A stretch of DNA of 64,000 nucleotides from Saccopteryx bilineata (GCF_036850765.1 NC_089491.1:127796766-127860765); one strand, 5' to 3'. Shown: positions 52,990-64,000, counted from the stretch's first letter. Notes: generated by a model from the letters alone, not told the origin. A program made the numbers and translations.

Positions 52990-53748
52990 TTGCAATATGT
53001 TTCTTTAAATTAGATAAGCCAGAAAATGTTTTTCTCCTCCTGTTACCCCCAAACCCAGTTGGGTGAGAGAAATATCTACAAGAAGGTAAATTTATGTTCT
53101 TCCTGTAGCCCATTACTGCAGTAAGAAACATTTTGGGTAAGTAAAGGAATCCATACAGTATTACAAATGAAATCATGGAAGGGGCAACTTAATGATCTAA
53201 GAATTTTATTTCATCCCTAAACTTTTAGTATTGAATAGAAACTCCTGGTATTATGGATAAATAACACAATGTGATTTAATGTTTAAATCTAGTTTACCCA
53301 TTAGGTTTTAGGTCAGGCTACATATCATGTATATTAAGATAAACACAATTAGAGTGAAACTAGTGACCCACTTAAAACTTTTTGAATGCAACTAAGTATA
53401 CATATTATTTTTTAGGGACAAAGCTAAAATATTGACAAATATTTGCACTAATTTATTGCATCTAATTATAATCGACCTTACTGACATTTTTATTGCATCC
53501 TAAAAGGGTAAAGTCAAATTAAATTGTATTTTTTTCTTAATGAGTATATTAAAACATTCTTGTCATACTGTCTTGATACCCATTTTAAAATTCATCACCA
53601 ACTTTGAGATTCAGGAGATGCTAAGAGAATAATATCTCAGTATTAAAATACAAGGCTAAAAAGAAAAGGCAATTCTGTGGTTAATTTATAAATCTTCTAT
53701 GTTTTTTAAAATGACTAGCAACAAAGAGCAAATACAACCTAATTATAT
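52990..53748. other. No gene or clear repeat seen
   Basis: AT-rich DNA. Small frames over 52973-53176 partly overlap the SINE and have no domain. Confidence 0.5.
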
Positions 53749-53763
53749 ATATTAGAATTAGTT

Positions 53764-54112
53764 AATGCCTGAACAGGCGGTTGCGCAGTGAATAGAGCAT
53801 CGGACTGGGATGTTGAGGACCCAGGTTCGAGACTCCGAGGTCGCCAGCTTCAGCGTGGGCTCATCTGGTTTGAGCAAAGCTCACCAGCTTTGGCCTAAGG
53901 TTGCTGGCTTAAGCAAGGGGTCACTTAGTCTGCTGTAGCCCCCCAGTCAAGGCATATATATGAGAAAGGAATCAGTGAACAACTAAGGTGCCTCAACAAA
54001 GAATTGGTGCTTCTCATCTTTCTCCCTTCCTGTCTGTCTGTGCCTATCTGTCCCTCTCTTTGACTCTCTCTTTCTCTGTCATAAAAGGAAAAAATAAAAC
54101 AACAACAAAAAA
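53764..54112 (+). mobile_element. SINE-C
   Basis: 'gcctgaacaggcggttgcgcag', 'gaggacccaggttcgagactc' (B-box-like), 'aggtcgccagcttcagcgtg' repeats, 'agaattggtgcttctcatct' and CT-rich end. ATATTAGAAT flanks it at 53749-53758 and 54117-54126. Confidence 0.93.
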
Positions 54113-54263
54113 GCCAATATTAGAATATTTTATGTTTACACAATTAAAAAGATTTTAAAATAGTAACACGGTGAGAAAAAAAATAATTATTTTGTTCATT
54201 GCCAAAATTCCATGATGCCTCCAATTCTCTTAGCTAAAAACTTGAAATCACAGGCTATTTTTT

Positions 54264-54405
54264 AAAATTTATTTATTGATTTTAGAGAGAGAGAGTCAGA
54301 AATATTGATCTCTTCCTATATATATGTGCCCTGACAGGATCAAACCAGCAACCTTTGTGTATTGGGACATTGCTCTAAGCAACAGAGCTATCTGGCCAGA
54401 GCTCC
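54264..54405 (-). mobile_element. SINE-D, short form
   Basis: 'tttattgattttagagagag' to the head 'cagagctatctggccagagc'. TSD CAGGCTATTTTTT (54251-54263) and CAGGTTATTTTTT (54406-54418), one mismatch. Confidence 0.88.
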
Positions 54406-54418
54406 CAGGTTATTTTTT

Positions 54419-55030
54419 GAAGATATTTATTACCTTCTATTATAATCATGCATGATAAAATATAAATAATTACGTTCATAAAATGTGATGTTTAGTGTAC
54501 TTTTTATTTAAGAATCATTAATAAATATTGGGTATATATGTAAAAAATAAGAAAATAAGTTGCCAGTATGCAACACAGTAATAAAATCTTTTTGTGTGTA
54601 TATACCCTACCACAAACACTAAATCCCCATAGTTATTTCTTCCATATAATTTTCCAACATTTTGTTATATAATATTAGTCACTATTCATTTAGTACTCTA
54701 ACCCAAATGTTTTGCTAATTATTTACTAACTATATCCTAACAATAATACTAGCAAATATCAGAAAGGCTCATTAATTTCCCTAATGTTGTATAATTTCTC
54801 ATTATACAACAGAAATTCAAATTCTGGCCTGAATTGCTTCAGATCCATGTATTGGCTCTGCTTTATACTGCCTTATAGAATAGTTTTCTGTTTGATAGAC
54901 TAAAGACAACAACAATCATAACATCACAATCAGTTGTGTAATAAAATGAAGACATTAAAGTTGTTTGCTTTGTAACGAATGAAAAGGTACTTACTTCTTA
55001 TCAAGAAAATTGCTTTATAATAAGATTTTT
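54419..55030. other. No gene; possible MIR remnant near 54755-54880
   Basis: AT-rich. The phrase 'gaaattcaaattctggcctg' with 'tttatactgcctta' is weakly MIR-like. Confidence 0.4.
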
Positions 55031-55034
55031 CCAT

Positions 55035-55158
55035 TTGTTTTATTTAATTTATTGGAGTGACATTAGTAGATAAAATTATACAGGTTTTAAGTGTACAGTT
55101 TTATAAAACATCGTCTGTACATTGTGTGGTGTATTCACCACCCCAAGTCAAGACTCTC
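55035..55158 (-). mobile_element. L1 3' tip, antisense
   Basis: 'tttattggagtgacattagtag', 'aattatacaggttttaagtgtac' and 'tgtgtggtgtattcaccacccc' are the reversed terminal 3'UTR of an L1. Confidence 0.7.
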
Positions 55159-55163
55159 TCCTT

Positions 55164-55235
55164 TTTAAAAATATTTTATTAATTTTATTGGAATGATATT
55201 GGTTAATAAGTTTATAAAGGTACATTTATTTTAAA
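55164..55235 (-). mobile_element. Second L1 3' tip, antisense, directly adjoining
   Basis: 'attttattggaatgatattggttaataag' repeats the same terminal block just seen at 55045, so a second L1 3' end inserted next to or inside the first. Confidence 0.6.
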
Positions 55236-55354
55236 TTTAAGAAACAATTCAAGAAGAGAATTTATTTATATACTTTACATGCACACATTGAATACTTCTT
55301 TTTTAATTTATGACTCCTTTATATTTAGTTAATTCTTATATTCCTATATAGAAT

Positions 55355-55445
55355 AAAGTCTCCTTCAAGACAGGAATTGTGTTGTGTAACAATTTTATGT
55401 CATTACTGTAGAGTGTGGCTTGTATTAGTACACCAATTCTGTTTT
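55355..55445 (+). repeat. L2/MIR 3' tail fossil, candidate
   Basis: 'aaagtctccttcaagacaggaattgtgttgtg' resembles the old LINE2 tail 'agctccttgagggcagggactgtgtc'. Confidence 0.4.
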
Positions 55446-55525
55446 ATTTTCATTCATTTTTGCATCCTTTCCATACTTTGCTTTTAACTATATATCTGTA
55501 TCTTGATATTTAAGGTAGATTTCTT

Positions 55526-55870
55526 TTTTCTTTTTTTTTCTTTTTTTTTTTTTTGATGTAGATAGAGAGAGAGAGTCAGAGAGAGGGACAGATAGGGACA
55601 GACAGACTGGAAGTTAGAGAGATAAGAAACATGAACTCTTCATTGCGGCACCTCAGTTGTTCATCAATTGCTTTCTTGTATGTGCCTTGACCCGGGGTGA
55701 GTGACCTGTTGCTCAAGCCAAAGACCTTGGGGTTCAAGCCCACACTCAAGCCAGTGACCCCATGCTTAAGCTGGTGAGCTCATGCTCAAGCTGCTACCTC
55801 AGGGTTATGAACCTGGGTCCTCTGCATTCTAGTCTGGTGCTGTATCCATTGCGCCACCACCTGGTCAGGC
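55526..55870 (-). mobile_element. SINE-C, full length
   Basis: T-rich tail, GA-rich tract, 'actcttcattgcggcacctc', short repeated 'caagccagtgaccccatg' units and head 'gcgccaccacctggtcaggc'. TSD TAAGGTAGATTTCTT exact at 55511-55525 and 55871-55885. Confidence 0.96.
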
Positions 55871-55979
55871 TAAGGTAGATTTCTTGAAGGCAGAATATAG
55901 CGAATCTTGCTTTTATATTTAATCTGACACTCTCTCTTTTAATTGGGACATTTAGTCCATTAAAATTTAATGTCATAAT

Positions 55980-58390
55980 TTTTATTTTTTAAAAATATTA
56001 AATCATTTTTTATATTTCAATTACACTTGACATACAATATTGTATTAGTTTCAAGCATGTAACCTGGTGATTAGACATTATATAACTTACTAAGTGATCA
56101 TCCTGATAAGTCTTATACTCATCTGACAAAATACATAATTATTAGAATATTATTGATTCTATTCCTTGTGCTTTACTTTACAATAACTATTCTGTAACAA
56201 CCAATTTTTACTGTTTAATGCTTTCACTTTTTTCACCCATCCCCATAACCACCTATATCTGGTATTTTCAAAATGCTCTCTTTATCTATGAGTGTTCCTG
56301 TTCTGCTTGTTTGTTTATTTTGTTTTTCAGATTCAATTGTTGATAGATATGTATTAATATTTATTATCATTTTATTTTTCATATTTTTCTTTTTATAATG
56401 TTTCTATTAGTTTTATATTTTTAATGTTTTCTTCTTTTTCTATTTATATATTTTAGATTAATTGAGGATTTTTATAACTTATTCTACTTTCAATATTCAC
56501 TTATTAGATATATTTTTTACATGGTAGTGGTTATTTTAGGATTCATAAGATATTTGTTGTAGCACAGTCACCTTATAGTAAAATTTATTACTTCAACTAT
56601 AACACACAACTTTGAGTTATCTACCAAAATTTTTATTATTGTTGCCATGTTTGGTTTTTTTGTTTTTTGTTTTTTTTTTAAGTGAGGGGAGGAGAGATTG
56701 TGAGAAAGACTCCTGCATACTCCCTGACTGGGATTGACCCAGCGACCCCAGTCTGGGGCAGATGCTTGAATCAACCCAGCTATTTTTAGTGCCTGAGGAT
56801 AACATGCTTGACCCAACTGAGCCAATGACAGTGGGAAGGGAAAAGAGAGAAAAGTTAAGTTAAATAAGGACAAGCCCTAATAAATTGAAATTTTATAAGG
56901 TGTTTCCAGACAGATCAAATAGAAAGTTTCTGGTGATGAAACTTTTGAGGGAACTCTAAACCCATTTTATTGCCTCCATTAGCTGTCATGGTGCTTTTAA
57001 TCATAGTTATAAGATTGCAATAGTGCTACTTTTCAAGGTTTCAGAAAGCTGGAAAGAAAGGAAAAACTCATTGTTCTTACAAAGAGTGATCTCATTTGTT
57101 GAATAAGTGCTCCTCAGATTGTTGCAATCCTAGTATTATCTTTGAGAGTTTTCTGAAAGCTGATTTTGATAATTTTTATTAATATTCTCATTCCTTTTAT
57201 GGAAGAACAGATTTTCAGAGGACTATACTCTGTCTTAGTGGCAGTGTTTATGTTTACATTGATTTTATTTATAAAAGATTTTTTGACTGGATATAGAATT
57301 CTTGGTGGCATTTTTTTTAAAGAATTAGTTTACTTCAGTGCTTTAAAATGTTGCCAACCGTCTTTTGGCTTATACTGTTTTCAGTAAGAAATCTACTGTC
57401 ATTCTTATTTTGGCTCACTGATTAATATCTCTTTATTTGGCTAGGAGCACTTAATATTTTTTCCAAATATCACCAATGTGAAGTCATTTGGTTATAATCT
57501 TTCCTAGTTTTTACTTTTTGTGTCTTTTGTTGTTAGGTTTATATCATTGTTTACTAATTATTTTCTCTTTATAATTTATAGATTTGCTTCTGTTGATTGA
57601 TTTTGCTCATTAAAAGTGGCATTTCTTTTTTGAATTCTTGCTTACTCTTTATTAGATGTCAAAAGTTATAAATTTTGACTTGTGTGAAATGGATTTTTTT
57701 GTTTATTTTTATGAATAGTCTTTAGCTTTGTCCTGGAATATTGTCTTACTATTTTGAATTGTTTGACCCCTTTGAGGTTTACCTTAGAATTCGGTATTGG
57801 CACTAATGCATCCTTTAGTCTTGGGTAATTTTGTCCTACTACAAAATGATTCTAAGTACTCGACCTGATGTGCTTACTGAATTACCATGCATTTTAATCT
57901 ACTGTTAATGATAGGAATTATTTCCAGTTGTGGGTGAACTAATGTTTATTCTCTCTAATTTTTTAATTGGTTCTTTACATAGCCTAATTGAGTTTTCCTA
58001 AATGAAGGGGTTAATCACAAATTAGTAGAGAATCCAGGGAACCCTCTACAGAGCTCCCAAGCTTTCTCCTTATAGATCTCTCATCTCCAGTCCTCTGCCT
58101 AGAAAATCTTTGCTGTTCACACACCTTGGATCACTACACTGGTCTCCTCATCTTAGAAAGTGCCAGGTTTGGCTTTGTTTTCTGCATTACAGCATGAATA
58201 TACTCTCAATGTAGTAAGGCACAGGTACTCATAGGAGTCACCTATTTGATTTCCCCTTGTTCGGGTTGGAGTTTTATACAGCCTCCTGTCCAATATCTGA
58301 AAATCATTGTTTCAAATATTTTGTTCAGGTATTTATTAACTCTAGTAGGTGAAAAATTTAGTTTACATTACACCATCTAGTTCAGAAACA
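55980..58390 (-). mobile_element. Old L1-lineage element, antisense, HAL1-like (ORF1 next to 3'UTR)
   Basis: The left part (55990-56400) is a reversed L1 3'UTR ('cttgacatacaatattgtatt', 'attagacattatataacttac', 'ttaccattttttcacccatcc' type). The right part, from 57160, translates on the minus strand to ORF1 C-terminal motifs (PPRILYPVKKSF in the frame at 57114-57311, preceded by 'caaaagacggttggcaacat'). No ORF2 sequence lies between. That is the layout of HAL1 (half-L1), though two separate L1 fragments would look similar. A SINE interrupts it at 56650-56845. Confidence 0.5.
56650..56845 (-). mobile_element. SINE, short SINE-A-related variant
   Basis: In reverse, the right end reads like 'attggctcagttgggtcaagc', then 'ctcaggcactaaaaatagct', 'gccccagactggggtcgctg', 'gtatgcaggagtctttctcac' and an A-rich tail. 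It shares the 3' half of SINE-A but lacks the middle of its body. Confidence 0.75.
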
Positions 58391-59085
58391 AACATTTCTT
58401 CCCTAGAGTTATATTTTCACATAGTTTTTGTTTCTTATTTCTTTAAAAACATTTCTGGTACAGTATTATGTATCTAATAATTTATTATATCCTTAAGAAA
58501 ATACATCACTTTTTTATATTTAGGCTTATTTTTAACTACCTTCTGTAAGATTTTTGCAAGGTTCTCTTTGTTAATCAGTTTGTAAATTAGTGGTAAATAG
58601 CAGACAAGTATAAAATGTCCTTAGGTTGCTCCTACAAGGGAGAACAGAATAAATCTATACTATAAAGAATGTATTTTATTTTTTTAATCCTTAGCCGGTA
58701 GCATTTTAACAGGTGAAAAATGTGGAGGGGTTCTTTTAGCAGGAAAAAAAGAACCCTATACAATAAATGTTAAGAAAGAAAAGTGAGAATAGGGATAGGA
58801 GAAGGGTTGGAGCTGTATGACCAATAACCTTTCATCATTGTATTATAGAGCTCATACAGAAAAATATATATAAAAAAAACAAGTCTTTAGAAGGGAGCAA
58901 AATAGTATGCAAAACATTGAATATTTCTCTGTGGTGCTGAAACAACCTTTGTGAACAGTGAAGAAAATGAAAAGAGTAAAACATCAGAACTGAACTTTGG
59001 TGCAAGTACTTTGTCATATTTCTCTGGTATGGCATATGTCTACAATGGAGAGATCAACTGACAAATAATGAAATTAAGATTTCAT
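58391..59085. other. No gene or clear repeat seen
   Basis: AT-rich DNA. Confidence 0.5.
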
Positions 59086-59280
59086 GGCCCTGTCCAGTTA
59101 GTTCAGTTGGTTAGGAGTGTGGTCCCGAAACAACAAGGTTATGGGTTCAATCCCAGTCAGGGCACACATGGGAAGTAACCAAAGAGTGAACAACTGAATG
59201 GAACAACAAATAAATGCTTCCCTTATACCTCCTCTCTCTCCCTTCTTCTCTCTGTCTCTCTAAAGTCAATAAAAATTAAG
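59086..59280 (+). mobile_element. SINE-D
   Basis: 'ggccctgtccagttagttcag', B-box-like 'atgggttcaatcccagtc', 'ggaacaacaaataaatgctt', CT-rich end and 'gtcaataaaaatt' tail. Confidence 0.9.
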
Positions 59281-59440
59281 CTCTGGCCAAATAGCACAGT
59301 TGGTTGGAGCATCGTTCAGTTGGTTGCTGGTTCAATTCCATGGTCAGGGCACATACAGGAGCAGCTGGATTTTCCTATCTCACTCTATCAAAAAATAAAT
59401 AACTACACAAAAAGAAAAAAGAAAGAAAACAGAAAAAAAT
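59281..59440 (+). mobile_element. Second SINE-D, directly following
   Basis: 'ctctggccaaatagcacagttgg', 'gctggttcaattccatggtc' and an A-rich end, starting at the base where the previous SINE's tail stops. Confidence 0.8.
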
Positions 59441-60372
59441 ATTATATAAAGATATTACTCTGGGGTTACTGTGGCAGCAATGGGATTATTAATAGATGAT
59501 AGAAGTCAGAAGGTGAAGAAAGATTAAAAGGTAAAAATTTGTTTAGTTACAGTTGCTCTTAGAGTTCGCTTGGACATAATGTCACTTCTAAGGAGATACA
59601 GGTACTTTAAAGAAAGAGATTGTTCAATATTTTTAAATGTAGTCTATTAGCAGTTATTTAATCAATGAGTTTTGCTTTATTAATTACTAAAATTATTTCT
59701 TGCAGGATTCTGTTTTTACCATTGACATCTTACCATTAGTTGAACACAAAAATATATATATTTTTTTAAGAAGTAAGCTTTGTGCAGGTGACCTAGAAAT
59801 AAAAACTAATGTCTCTCTACTAGTCTTCTAAATATTTGTGCCCCTGCTTGAATGGTTTATAATATCAAAAGAGTGATAGATGTGTTATATCTATGTTAAC
59901 TTTTCTTTCCTTGGGCTTTGTATGTCCATAGGTTGTGGCAAACATTTTGAGAGAAAACTGCTTTAGTTGAACTTAGGGAGACAAAAAAGAAATCCTGTCA
60001 ACTCTAATAAAAGTCAGTTTACAGAAACACCATATAGCATACAAAAATAAATGAGTTGTGTGCTCTATGTAGATTTCACTTTTTAAAAAGAAAATTTGTT
60101 ATTGTTTTTAGTATTTAAACAAGATCAAAACTGAAATGCTACATTATCTGGTCATCAAATAGTAGCTTTTATATGAACTAAATTTGAAAAATGCCAAATG
60201 GCTGTCAAAATCTACTTTTCCCATTCTCCTTGCTCTCATTACTACACAGTTTGGCTTAGGTTCCTGTAATAATTATTTGTTTAAACTATGTTTAATTATG
60301 TTGAAGCTGTTTTTGCTTTTAACAAAAGTTTCATCATAAAAAATGCTCTAATTATGAATTTTTAAAATATAA
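59441..60372. other. No gene or clear repeat seen
   Basis: AT-rich DNA. Confidence 0.5.
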
Positions 60373-60383
60373 AATCACTCTTT

Positions 60384-60592
60384 GTTTTTTTTATTTTATT
60401 ATTTAAAATATTTTATTTATTCTTTTTAGATAGCAGAGAAAGAGAGAGAGAGAGAGAGAAAGAAAGGGTGGGGGAAGGAGCAGGAAGCATCAACTCCTAT
60501 ATGTGCCTTGACCAGGTAAGCCTGGGGTTTCAAACCAGCAACCTCAGTGTTCCAGGTCAATGCTTTACCCACTGCACCGTCAGAGGTTAGGC
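60384..60592 (-). mobile_element. SINE-B
   Basis: Same reverse layout as 19407-19620, more diverged ('ctgcaccgtcagaggttaggc' head). TSD AATCACTCTTT (60373-60383) and AATAACTCTTT (60593-60603), one mismatch. Confidence 0.92.
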
Positions 60593-60779
60593 AATAACTC
60601 TTTTCTGTGCATATCTTTATTCATGAACTAAATAAGCTTAAATAATAAAACTAGTCAGCATTTTCTAGACATTTTACAACTTTCTTACTGAATCTTGGTG
60701 TAAAAAATCAAGCTAAATAAAATATTTCAGGATAATTTTATACTTCTAGAATTGTGCAAGAATTTTTTGAGGTATAGAT

Positions 60780-61205
60780 TTCTTCATTAATTTTTTTAAA
60801 TTATGTATTGGTTTTGAGTGTATAGCTTGGTGAGTAAACAATTATATAGTTTATATAGTATTTTCCTCAGTATTGCCAGTACCCCAATTGGCACCGTTCA
60901 TAGTTATCACAATATTATTGAGTATATTTCCTTTGCTTTACTAACTTCCCTATGACTATTCTATAACTACCAATTTGTGCTTCTTAGTCCCTTTATCTCT
61001 TTCACTCCATCCCCCAACCTTCTTCCCTTCTGGCAATGACCAGTTCTCTATGTCTAAGAGTCTGTTTCAATTTTGTTTATTCATTTATTTTGTTCTTTAG
61101 ACTCTATATTAAAATAATATGATATTTGTCTTTCTCTAACTCACTTATTTTACTGCACAATAACTCTAGTTCCATTCATGCAGTAGCAAATGGTGAGATT
61201 TAAAT
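60780..61205 (-). mobile_element. L1 3' end, antisense, older
   Basis: Reversed 3'UTR: 'ttatgtattggttttgagtg', 'atcacaatattattgagtat', 'ccctatgactattctataac', 'tctttcactccatcccccaa'. Same old subfamily type as 3285-3715. Confidence 0.75.
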
Positions 61206-61332
61206 TATGGGTGAGGTTATAAAAATTATTTCTATGTTTTAAATTTATTTCATATTCTGAATGACCCTTACATTTGCCTCTGTTAGACTAAATATCTAAA
61301 ATTTTGTAAACTTACCTAAATGTGGTGTTAGA

Positions 61333-61349
61333 TACACACACACACACAT
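61333..61349. repeat. (CA)n, short
   Basis: About eight CA units, continuing in degenerate form to 61360. Confidence 0.85.
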
Positions 61350-61399
61350 ACACACTCACATTACACTGTGTGATATCCATTGCATTTAGAATAAATCGC

Positions 61400-61770
61400 A
61401 AATAATATAAAAGATTTCATTGGCAAATGAACTAACAAAATAGAGAGAGGCTCATTAGAGAGCAGGTTGAAAGTAGTTGAAAGGTTGAGGGGGCTCATTT
61501 TGGAGGTGGAAAGCTTGAGAAAAGAAAAGAAAGGAGAAAAAACTCCTGGAAATAGACAACAGTACAGTGATTGATAGGTGAGGGGGATTTGGGAAGATGG
61601 AAGAGGGTCTAAGGAGAATAAATGGTGAAGGATAGAGACTTGACTTGTGTTGGTGAACACACAATACAGTGTACAGATGAGGTGTCGTGGAATTGTGCAC
61701 CTTAAACCTATATAATTTTGTTAACCAGTGTCACCCAATAAATTCAATAAAAAAGGAAAAAAAATTATTG
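61400..61770 (+). mobile_element. L1 3' end, sense
   Basis: 3'UTR phrases 'ataggtgagggggatttggg', 'tgcaccttaaacctatataa', 'ttttgttaaccagtgtcacc' and 'aataaattcaataaaaaa' with an A-rich tail. Confidence 0.8.
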
Positions 61771-63148
61771 GCTAATCTCTTCTTTTAAGATGCTTCTGGT
61801 TACAATATTCCTATTGTCTCTGAAATATTCTTAGTTAAAATATTGAGAAAGTTTTTTAAAGAGGTATTTTAAAAAGTCATATTTCAAGACTATGCTTTTT
61901 GACAGCTGTGAAATAACAATGTAATTGCATCATAACTGTGAAATATGACTCCTTCTTGCTTGCAGAAAATAGATATTCTGCCAATTCTTACATGTATATA
62001 AGAGTTTCATGGCATCCCATATTTCCTGATTAATTAAGTCATGCTATCCACCTTGTCAGATTCATTGCCACCTTACCTGAAGTTTGAGATAGACAGATTA
62101 AATGTATAAAATGAAAGTAGGTAGTTTTAATGATACAAGTATACTTGTTTTATGAGTTAAAGCTAACTATAAAGCACAATGTGGGAAAGAAACTGAGACA
62201 AGTGCAGAAAGGGCAAGAAAATCTAATACCAAGTAAACATTGTGATGCCTTTCTTATTTTCATCAACGTCAAAACATTTAAAGTCCACTTCAAATAGTGC
62301 TCATGTAATTGTGAAATGCTTCCTCTTGTACTGGCAATATAAACCAACTTGGTCTTCTTTCCTGCACAAATGGGTTTATTTAAAAGATTGCATTCAACTT
62401 TGGAGAAAGTAAATACAATATTTTCTATATAAACGTTGAATAAGTGCTTTGACACATGTGTTTAACTGTAAAATATAAGTAAGCACATTCTGCTAGATTA
62501 GAAGGTCAAATAATATTCATTAAAAAAAAAGTTGTCCTGTGATATTAGATCTTCTGAGCAGAATTTCTTTATTTTCTATGAGATACATCTTTTTGAGGGC
62601 CTCTTTCCATTATTAAGTTTATAATATAACATGATAATTGGTTTCCCTATTTGCATTCCTAATCATATTACTAACGCATTAAAGGCAAGAACTATTTCTT
62701 TCTTTTTTCTTTTTCTATTCTCAGTTTATTGTAAGAAATTATGGTAAACATACTAACCTAAGGTTAATGGTTCCAGAATTGAATTTAGAATGCATAGTAA
62801 AATATTGCTGGTTTAAGGACACACAGCAGGTGTCATGACTCTTACTCTACTAAACTTTCTTGTCAGGCAGAGTTCATAGATTGAGAAAAAGAAGTAAGAA
62901 AGATAAGTTATGTCAAATAAAACCAACTCTTCTGACTTGAGTAGATTCTGAAAGGCTAATCCTATCTCATTTCACCTTTATATATATTTTTTCCTGTAAA
63001 TATATCATTTGCATTATAAAGGGCACAGATGTTAGTAACTTTCATTTAGCATAACTCAAGGCACCACTATTCACATTAGGGTTTTTTGAACATGAAATAA
63101 AATTTTGCAAAGAAGTCCTCTGTGGTTAAGAAAAATGTTTCATGCTAG
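61771..63148. other. No gene or clear repeat seen
   Basis: AT-rich DNA. The 101-codon frame on the minus strand at 62150-62455 has no recognisable domain. Confidence 0.5.
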
Positions 63149-63527
63149 TGTGTGGGAAAATGGCCTGAGAATGGAATGCTACCTTGAACAGATATCATTC
63201 GTGAGAACTTAGGAACACCGGGTCCCTGACATGATTATCTGCACAAGAAGCCTCTGTACTCTGTTTACCATTTCCTATCTCTCCTGAATATGTACTTACA
63301 AGCAAGCTTGCCCTGATGTACCAGAGGATGATTATCTCATGTACTGAAGCTTTATGATAAGCAGATAAAGAAAAATAAACAAGATGAGGACTCACATATC
63401 AGAGCTCTCAGTTCTTGAGGCTTTGAGACCCTTGGTTCCCATCTTTTCTGCACCTTGTCTCTGTGATTTTTTTAAATTTTTGCTGCATCTTCCACTCAGG
63501 ACTGTCCTTGGCAGAGCCAGTCTCTGC
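63149..63527 (+). mobile_element. Solo LTR candidate of an endogenous retrovirus
   Basis: Begins TGTGTGGGAAAATGGCC. It has an AATAAA signal at 63374-63379 followed about 60 bases later by a G/T-rich 'tgaggctttgagacccttgg' stretch, then 'ccttgtctctgtga', and ends '..gtctctgc'. The pentamer GCTAG precedes it (63144-63148) and follows it (63528-63532), which fits a short retroviral TSD. No gag, pol or env sequence adjoins. The end does not show a clean CA. The layout recalls class II (ERVK-type) LTRs, but the class is a guess. Confidence 0.5.
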
Positions 63528-63533
63528 GCTAGT

Positions 63534-63946
63534 TAAATTTTGTTATTGACATGACAAAAAAGAGATACTAACTCCAAAGCAACATAAGAGAATTCACTAT
63601 ACACTTTTATAATGAGGCCAAATTTAATTCAGTATATCAGGTATATCTTAGAAACTTTTAATAAAGAGAAAGAACACAAGTTCAAACATTTAGCAGTTTT
63701 TTAACATATTTCTTGGGCCAAAGATTAGTTCAAAAGTAATGATAAAATGTGGTTTAAAAAACACTAGGTGCTAAGGAGAATGACGAGGTAGAGCACAGAA
63801 TAGTGAAAATATATACTGTGTGATATTATAAGACATTTGTCCATACACATAGAATATAATCACCAACAGTGCAATCTAGTGTAAATTATCAACTTTGGGT
63901 GATCATGATGTGTCGATATAGGTTCATTACTGGTAAACAACATACA
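63534..63946. other. No gene or clear repeat seen
   Basis: AT-rich DNA. Confidence 0.5.
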
Positions 63947-64000
63947 GCCTGATCAGGCAGTGGCGGAGTGGATAGAGCATCAGACTGGAATGCGGAGGAC
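63947..64000 (+). mobile_element. SINE-C, 5' head (cut by window edge)
   Basis: 'gcctgatcaggcagtggcgg' followed by 'gatagagcatcagactgg' and 'atgcggaggac'. The rest lies beyond the window. Confidence 0.92.

Noticed and set aside
1..64000. CRISPR array, phage, integron or other prokaryotic system
   Set aside because: No regularly spaced repeats with unique spacers and no bacterial-type genes. Repeats and retrocopies are plainly mammalian.

Overview
The window is mammalian nuclear DNA, almost certainly from a bat, and it reads as an AT-rich gene desert. I see no host protein-coding gene with exons, no tRNA or rRNA gene, no CRISPR array and no bacterial or plasmid-like system. Nearly every recognisable feature is a retroelement or a retrocopy made by LINE-1 (L1). 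The bat call rests on abundant tRNA-derived SINEs with heads of the type GGCCCTGGCYGGTTGGCTCAG and CCTGACCTGTGGTGGCGCAG. These do not look like the VES family of vespertilionid bats, and an active-looking L1 argues against the megabats, in which L1 is reported extinct. A rhinolophoid or similar bat is my inference, not a proof.

Four SINE groups recur and are named here for convenience. SINE-A is about 370 bp, with a tRNA-like head and a long body ending in a 'gatcctggt..gcatgc.ggagtctgtct' segment and a short A-rich tail. SINE-B is about 200 bp, with 'CCTGACCTGTGGTGGCGCAG', a 'GGAGTTGATGCTTCCTGCTCC' body and a CT-rich 3' end. SINE-C is about 350 bp, with 'GCCTGACCAGGCGGTGGCGCAG' and internal short 'ggtcgctggcttgagc' repeats. 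SINE-D is about 190 bp, older, with 'CTGGCCAGTTAGCTCAGTTGGTTAGAGC'. Many copies keep clear target-site duplications (TSDs), so boundaries can be set to the base.

Layout: 1-26 kb holds old repeats (MIR, L2, a hAT-type fossil, L1 3' ends), many SINEs, a 3'-truncated 7SL RNA retrocopy (1938-2137), an L1 with an inverted 5' part (15365-16500), a repeat-free block (21.1-24.0 kb) and a solo LTR-like element (24765-25307). From 26489 to 34323 lies the centrepiece: a full-length L1 of about 7.8 kb flanked by a perfect 15-bp TSD. It has a CRE-like palindrome at its 5' end, a GC-rich 5'UTR with tandem repeats of about 240 bp, an intact ORF1, and an ORF2 broken by one stop and one 1-base deletion (plus a probable late stop). 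From 34-64 kb there are more SINEs, L1 3' ends of several ages, an RPL27A processed pseudogene set inside an older L1 (39083-39555), a nested stack of MLT1 with a young L1 tail and a SINE-B (43043-43949), a second MLT1 (46888-47252), a second inverted L1 proven by its TSD (50146-51314), a HAL1-like antisense element (55980-58390) and a second solo LTR candidate (63149-63527).

How it fits together: the L1 supplies the endonuclease and reverse transcriptase chemistry whose products are seen all over the window, namely SINEs with A-rich tails and TSDs, the 7SL and RPL27A retrocopies, truncated L1 tails and twin-primed inversions. The local L1 copy itself can no longer encode a full ORF2 protein, so those events relied on other copies.
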